64,000 nt of DNA from Leptospira stimsonii (GTDB lineage Bacteria > Spirochaetota > Leptospiria > Leptospirales > Leptospiraceae). The stretch lies in the NCBI RefSeq assembly GCF_003545875.1, contig NZ_QHCS01000001.1, positions 620,001 to 684,000 of the forward strand. Direction: 5' to 3'. A program made the position numbers and the translations under genes. Below the pieces are notes generated by a model. That model ran no database searches and had not been told where the DNA came from. It saw nothing but the letters and a program-made list of their open reading frames with translations. Position 1 is the stretch's first letter, and every line of letters begins with the position of its first letter. Below, piece by piece: positions 60,460-64,000 of the stretch.

Positions 60460-61386
60460 TTAACCTACCGTAGAAGTTTTTATATTTTGTGTCGCCGCAT
60501 TGCGACCGAAGTTGGAATTTACGACAAAGATTCCGACGATCACAAGGATCGCACCGACGATATCGAAAACATTGAGTGATTCTCCCAAGAACCAAGTAGT
60601 CAACATAGCCACAACAGGAATTAGGTTTCCGAAGATCGCGGCTTTATCGGGACCGACTTTCTGAATTCCGTAATTCCAAAAAAGATAACCGAAGAATGTG
60701 GTAAAAGCGGCCATATACAAGATCGCGAACCATGCGGAGGTCGGAGTTTTGCTCCAATCGATATGATAGTCGCCGCTGAAAATGATCAGCAAGAGTAAAC
60801 AGATCGTTCCAAAAAAAGAAGTGAACGTGGTGATCTGAACCGTAGAAACCCCCTTGAGATATTTTTTCATTCCCACGGAATACAAAGCCCAACAAATCGC
60901 GGCTAAGAATATAAAAAGAATTCCTTCTCCTTCGAGAACGGTTCGGACTGAATTCAAGTTACCATCCGATATCACAACAAGGACGCCGATAAAAGAAACT
61001 GCGGTTCCCACATATTGAAGAATTGTGATCTTTGTCTTCAAAAGAAGATAAGAAAGAAAAATGGTGATCGCGGGGCTGAGCGCGACGATGATCGCGGCGT
61101 TCACGGGAGAGGCTTTACGCATTCCCAAGAAGAAAAAGAAATTGAAACCGAACACACCGACGATTCCGAGAAAAATGAGGCTTTTTAAATTCTCACGATT
61201 GACCTTTAAAAGTTTCCGATCACCCAAGAAGACAAAGAGAAAAAGAAGAATCGAAGCCAATACAAAACGTAAAGCTCCGGTTTGGGCCGGAGAGAAATGG
61301 AACAACGCTTCCTTTGCGACTTGAAATGTGGTTCCGGTGATGAAGGCAAAAAGTACGAGGCAAAGATAAGGTTTGATCGTGTTCAT
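60460..61386 (-). CDS. EamA/DMT-family transporter
   Basis: The 308-residue product has ten helices in two EamA halves (1-145 and 155-300): ALRFVLASILLFLFV, PVNAAIIVALSPAITIFLSYLLL, GTAVSFIGVLVVI, and in the second half AAFTTFFGYLFWNYGIQKVGPDKAAIFGNLIPVVAML. The pattern GxxxxxSPxxxxxxxxL is typical. It exports small molecules by drug/metabolite exchange. It is cotranscribed with the MerR gene, one base upstream of the EamA start, and likely its target. Confidence 0.9.
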   Translation of the reverse strand: MNTIKPYLCLVLFAFITGTTFQVAKEALFHFSPAQTGALRFVLASILLFLFVFLGDRKLLKVNRENLKSLIFLGIVGVFGFNFFFFLGMRKASPVNAAIIVALSPAITIFLSYLLLKTKITILQYVGTAVSFIGVLVVISDGNLNSVRTVLEGEGILFIFLAAICWALYSVGMKKYLKGVSTVQITTFTSFFGTICLLLLIIFSGDYHIDWSKTPTSAWFAILYMAAFTTFFGYLFWNYGIQKVGPDKAAIFGNLIPVVAMLTTWFLGESLNVFDIVGAILVIVGIFVVNSNFGRNAATQNIKTSTVG

Positions 61387-61387
61387 T

Positions 61388-61795
61388 TTAATTCCTCTCT
61401 TCGTTTGCGAGAAGAGTTTCGTACTCTTTGAGTTTCGCCTTCGTGAGTTTGATCGTAACTTCTAGATCTTTTTTCTTCTGTTCCAAAGTCGTAAGATGCG
61501 AGGTAAGAATTCGGATTCTTTTATTTAAGGGCGGCTTCAAATTCTCACCCTTGGAAATCTTATCTAAGATACAACCTTCTTTGATGAACTCTTTAATATC
61601 TTGCAAAGGCATGCTCAGTTCTTTGAGAGTTCGAATCACTTTCAGATGTCGAATTTCTTTTTCCGAATATTTCCGGTCCTTTCCGTGACTTCTTTCCGGA
61701 TGAGGTAAAAGGCCCATCTTTTCGTAATAACGAAGCGTATGCGGGCTGAACTTCGTGATCTCTGAAATCTGAGAAATACTAAGGGTTTCGCTCAC
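61388..61795 (-). CDS. MerR-family transcriptional regulator
   Basis: The 135-residue product starts at GTG 61795 (AGGAGA upstream). The winged-helix domain has TLSISQISEITKFSPHTLRYYEKMGLLPHPERS, then a coiled-coil dimer helix (LTTLEQKKKDLEVTIKL). The one conserved Cys (EGCILDK) is not a metal-binding array, so a thiol or organic-ligand sensor is more likely than a metal sensor. It autoregulates from the 61815-61845 promoter and controls the EamA transporter. Confidence 0.92.
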   Translation of the reverse strand: MSETLSISQISEITKFSPHTLRYYEKMGLLPHPERSHGKDRKYSEKEIRHLKVIRTLKELSMPLQDIKEFIKEGCILDKISKGENLKPPLNKRIRILTSHLTTLEQKKKDLEVTIKLTKAKLKEYETLLANEERN

Positions 61796-61814
61796 TGGAT
61801 TCTCCTAATTGGAA

Positions 61815-61845
61815 ATCATACTGCTTAGACTTAGCTCTAAGTCAA
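61815..61845 (-). promoter_or_regulatory. MerR-type promoter with 19-base spacer and operator
   Basis: On the minus strand, -35 TTGACT (61845-61840), 19-base spacer, -10 TATGAT (61820-61815). The spacer contains the perfect dyad GACTTAG-N2-CTAAGTC (61828-61843). An over-long spacer holding a dyad is the hallmark of promoters remodelled by MerR-type activators. Confidence 0.85.
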
Positions 61846-61920
61846 GGCGCCGTCTCTAAAAAAAATCGAAATTTTCGAAAAAAAGAGCGAGTATGATTTT
61901 TATTTTTAAGTTTCGACTCA

Positions 61921-61938
61921 CTTAGAGTTAGATCTAAG
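61921..61938. promoter_or_regulatory. Second MerR-like operator upstream of the SUKH gene
   Basis: CTTAGAGTTAGATCTAAG matches the site at 61824-61841 (CTTAGACTTAGCTCTAAG) at 16 of 18 bases, both being CTTAGA-N6-TCTAAG. It is 69 bases upstream of the SUKH-type start, suggesting MerR also acts on that gene. No promoter with an over-long spacer was seen around it. Confidence 0.6.
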
Positions 61939-62006
61939 TTTAAATTAATCTAAAAAACGGAGTTAAAAAAGAATCAAAAACGAAAGAAGAATTTTGTTAT
62001 TTTCCT

Positions 62007-64000
62007 ATGACACAAAAATCCGTTCCTTCCTTTAAAAAAACCGATCTCGCCTCCGGCAAGTTAGCCGAAATTATGGCCGATCGGATGTTGTCAAAACAAT
62101 CGTATCGCGATACTTTTTGGAAGGCTTTCGCATCGAAAAAGAAAAAAGCTCCGGCAAATTTTCTGGACCAATTTGAGAAGTTATACGGCTTTCGACCTCC
62201 CGAAGAAATTTTAGAATGGGAGAACGTCCGGTTCGCGTACGAACAGATCATGTATAACGTAAACGATATCTGGAATATGATCGATCACGAAGGCGGTCCA
62301 CAGATCGACGAAGAATCCGAAGAGGAGGACTTTGATTCCGATTATCGCGCCGTTTCTTTTCAGAAATTCCTTCTAAAAAAATCCCAGAACGTAGACGAAC
62401 AAGTGAATTCCATTCTCGGGTCGTATCGAGGTTTGATGTTCCTATTGACCGGAGTCGCCGATTTCGGATCGGACGGAGGAGGTGATAGCTGTTGGGTGAA
62501 CCTTCTTCCTCACGCAGAAGGTTCCGGAGAAGTGCATCGATACAATCACGAAGTCGGGGAATTGGAGGGCGAGCCGTTCTTTTCCATCAGTCATTTTATT
62601 GCATCCAATTGGTCATCCGAAGAAGAGGACTTTGACGATTACGACGAGGAAGACGAGAACGAAGAGGGCGTTTCGGAAGAAAGAATTGAATCCGTGTTAG
62701 GCGACAAAGTTCTCAAACAATACGAGACCGAAGCGCAGAAGAAATACGATAAAAGACCGTTCTATACAAAGTCTTTAGATCTTTTCGAAAGGTCTTCCTG
62801 GCTGTTAGGACATTCTTACGGAGATCCGGCCTATGCTTATGCGGAGAAGTTGGCCTCGGCTCCTAAGTTTAAAGATTGGGAAGCTGAAAAGAAATTCTTA
62901 GAAAAATCCCATCCGCTCGCCGCCTATTGGATTCTTGCCCATTATTTTATGAAGAACGATAAGGCATGTAGAGAGGCGTGTCTCATCGCGAAAAAGCTTC
63001 CCGGGAAAATTCTTCCCGGAATCGTAAAGTCCGTCTTGTCTTTGTTAGACGAGAAATCGGATTCTATAGGAAAGATAAAAGGAAAGAAGTTAAAGGAACT
63101 CAGAGATGAAACATTCAAAAATTGTGATGTTTCTCAGATTGAACCGGAAAACCGAAAACTTTTGGAGGAAGCAACCGGCCTATCCGGAAAGAAGAAAATC
63201 TCTACAGGAGATTTGAAGAAGAGAATTCAAAAAGGTGAAAATCCCCTTTCTCTGATGGAAGAGTTTCCGGAAGACGTCGAAACTCATGATTTTCTTTTAA
63301 AGGAAATCGGTAAAAAAGAACCTAAGTTTTCAAAATTGGTAGAGCAGTATTTTAAGGAAAGAACGGATTCTTCTTATAATGAATGGCCTTACAAAAAAGA
63401 AGATTTGGATTCGCGTCTTTCACTTCCCGTTTCCGCGGCGTTCAGACAAGGTTTGAATTACGACGTGGAAAATAAAAAAGCGTATGCCGGAATCATAAAG
63501 ACGTTAGGCAAGTTTGACGATCAAAATGCGATGAACGCGTTTCGGGACGCGGTTCGAAAATTAAAACAAGACGATAAACGTTTGGAAGAAGTGATCGCTT
63601 GTTTGTTGGAAAGCGAACACGAGGAAGCGCTTTCTATTTGGACCGAGGCCGCATGGAAATTCTTCGAAACCTTAGACGGAGCTCTGGAGAAAAAGAAAAA
63701 GGTGGAAGACGAAGGTCCGAACTTAAACAACATCTTTACCGTCTTCAGCTATCTGCAACAGGCCTTGAACGAACGGCTGTTAGTCGGCGATGAGGAATCC
63801 GGTAAACTTGCAAAGAAGGTTCTCACATATCGGAGCAATTTAGGAATTTTCGGAATCGCGTTGGGTTACGCTTTCGCGGTTTCCGCGAAACTGGGTTTCA
63901 AAGAAAACTTGGATTACATTCGAACTTATTTGGAGATGGGAATTCAGGTCAAGGGAAGCGGAAGAGATTCCTATCTTCAGTTCAATCAATTAGTGAACCT
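62007..64000 (+). CDS. Large SUKH (SMI1/KNR4)-type protein, 3' end outside window
   Basis: The frame from ATG 62007 is open to the window end (664 codons). The N-terminus resembles an SMI1/KNR4 (SUKH) domain: FLDQFEKLYGFRPPEEILEW (about 53-72), FGSDGGGDSCWVNLLP and SGEVHRYNHEVGELEGEPFF (about 165-205), then an acidic stretch (about 215-240). The remaining ~420 residues are helical and repeat-like with no recognised motif (AYWILAHYFMKND, FRDAVRKLKQDDKRLEE). SUKH domains often act as immunity proteins for polymorphic toxins; no toxin gene is visible here. Divergent from the merR operon. Confidence 0.8.
   Translation, partial: MTQKSVPSFKKTDLASGKLAEIMADRMLSKQSYRDTFWKAFASKKKKAPANFLDQFEKLYGFRPPEEILEWENVRFAYEQIMYNVNDIWNMIDHEGGPQIDEESEEEDFDSDYRAVSFQKFLLKKSQNVDEQVNSILGSYRGLMFLLTGVADFGSDGGGDSCWVNLLPHAEGSGEVHRYNHEVGELEGEPFFSISHFIASNWSSEEEDFDDYDEEDENEEGVSEERIESVLGDKVLKQYETEAQKKYDKRPFYTKSLDLFERSSWLLGHSYGDPAYAYAEKLASAPKFKDWEAEKKFLEKSHPLAAYWILAHYFMKNDKACREACLIAKKLPGKILPGIVKSVLSLLDEKSDSIGKIKGKKLKELRDETFKNCDVSQIEPENRKLLEEATGLSGKKKISTGDLKKRIQKGENPLSLMEEFPEDVETHDFLLKEIGKKEPKFSKLVEQYFKERTDSSYNEWPYKKEDLDSRLSLPVSAAFRQGLNYDVENKKAYAGIIKTLGKFDDQNAMNAFRDAVRKLKQDDKRLEEVIACLLESEHEEALSIWTEAAWKFFETLDGALEKKKKVEDEGPNLNNIFTVFSYLQQALNERLLVGDEESGKLAKKVLTYRSNLGIFGIALGYAFAVSAKLGFKENLDYIRTYLEMGIQVKGSGRDSYLQFNQLVN

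Overview
The window reads as a stretch of spirochaete chromosome, most likely a Leptospira of the pathogenic lineage. This rests on the P83/100-type antigen gene, spirochaetal lipoprotein signals (for example LGNC and FSSC), OmpL-like beta-barrel genes, many TPR proteins, WGR and SUKH-type proteins, a flgB-flgC-fliE block, and AT-rich spacers carrying dispersed GTAGGAACTCC-type repeats. Species cannot be fixed by reading alone. No rRNA, tRNA, CRISPR array, intact insertion sequence or prophage was seen.

Layout. 1-6 kb: the end of a MORN/YwqK-like gene, a repeat-rich spacer, two unknown membrane genes, and a lipoprotein-release pair (LolC/E-type permease and lolD). 6-12.3 kb: a small McsA-McsB-like fusion directly before clpC, then two envelope-type genes and mtaB. 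12.7-17 kb: a histidine kinase and NarL-type regulator, divergent from a phosphoglycosyl transferase fused to a diiron four-helix domain. 17.5-32 kb: a methyltransferase, FN3 and TPR envelope proteins, an alkaline-phosphatase-fold enzyme, a five-gene operon ending in an RHH/PIN-like pair, rpiB, serC and the P83/100 gene. 32.6-42.5 kb: flagellar rod genes and small lipoproteins, flanked by three decayed genes (serine hydrolase, WGR-SUKH protein, dienelactone hydrolase). 44-47 kb: transhydrogenase pntB-pntAB and queC-queD. 47.4-55 kb: a DNA repair neighbourhood with an ATP-dependent ligase homologue lacking its catalytic lysine, the ligase-associated MBL exonuclease and a family 4 uracil-DNA glycosylase, interrupted by a penicillin acylase and an ankyrin protein. 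55-64 kb: two hydrolase lipoproteins, msrA, two outer-membrane barrels, a MerR/EamA operon with a textbook MerR promoter, and a large SUKH-type protein that runs off the window.

The most unusual items are the compact McsA-McsB fusion beside clpC, the phosphoglycosyl transferase-diiron fusion with a palindromic divergent control region, the ligase paralogue with a destroyed active-site motif beside its usual exonuclease partner, and the degenerate PIN-like protein with a ribbon-helix-helix partner inside a membrane-protein operon. All readings were made by eye. Family assignments come from recalled motifs, not from database searches.
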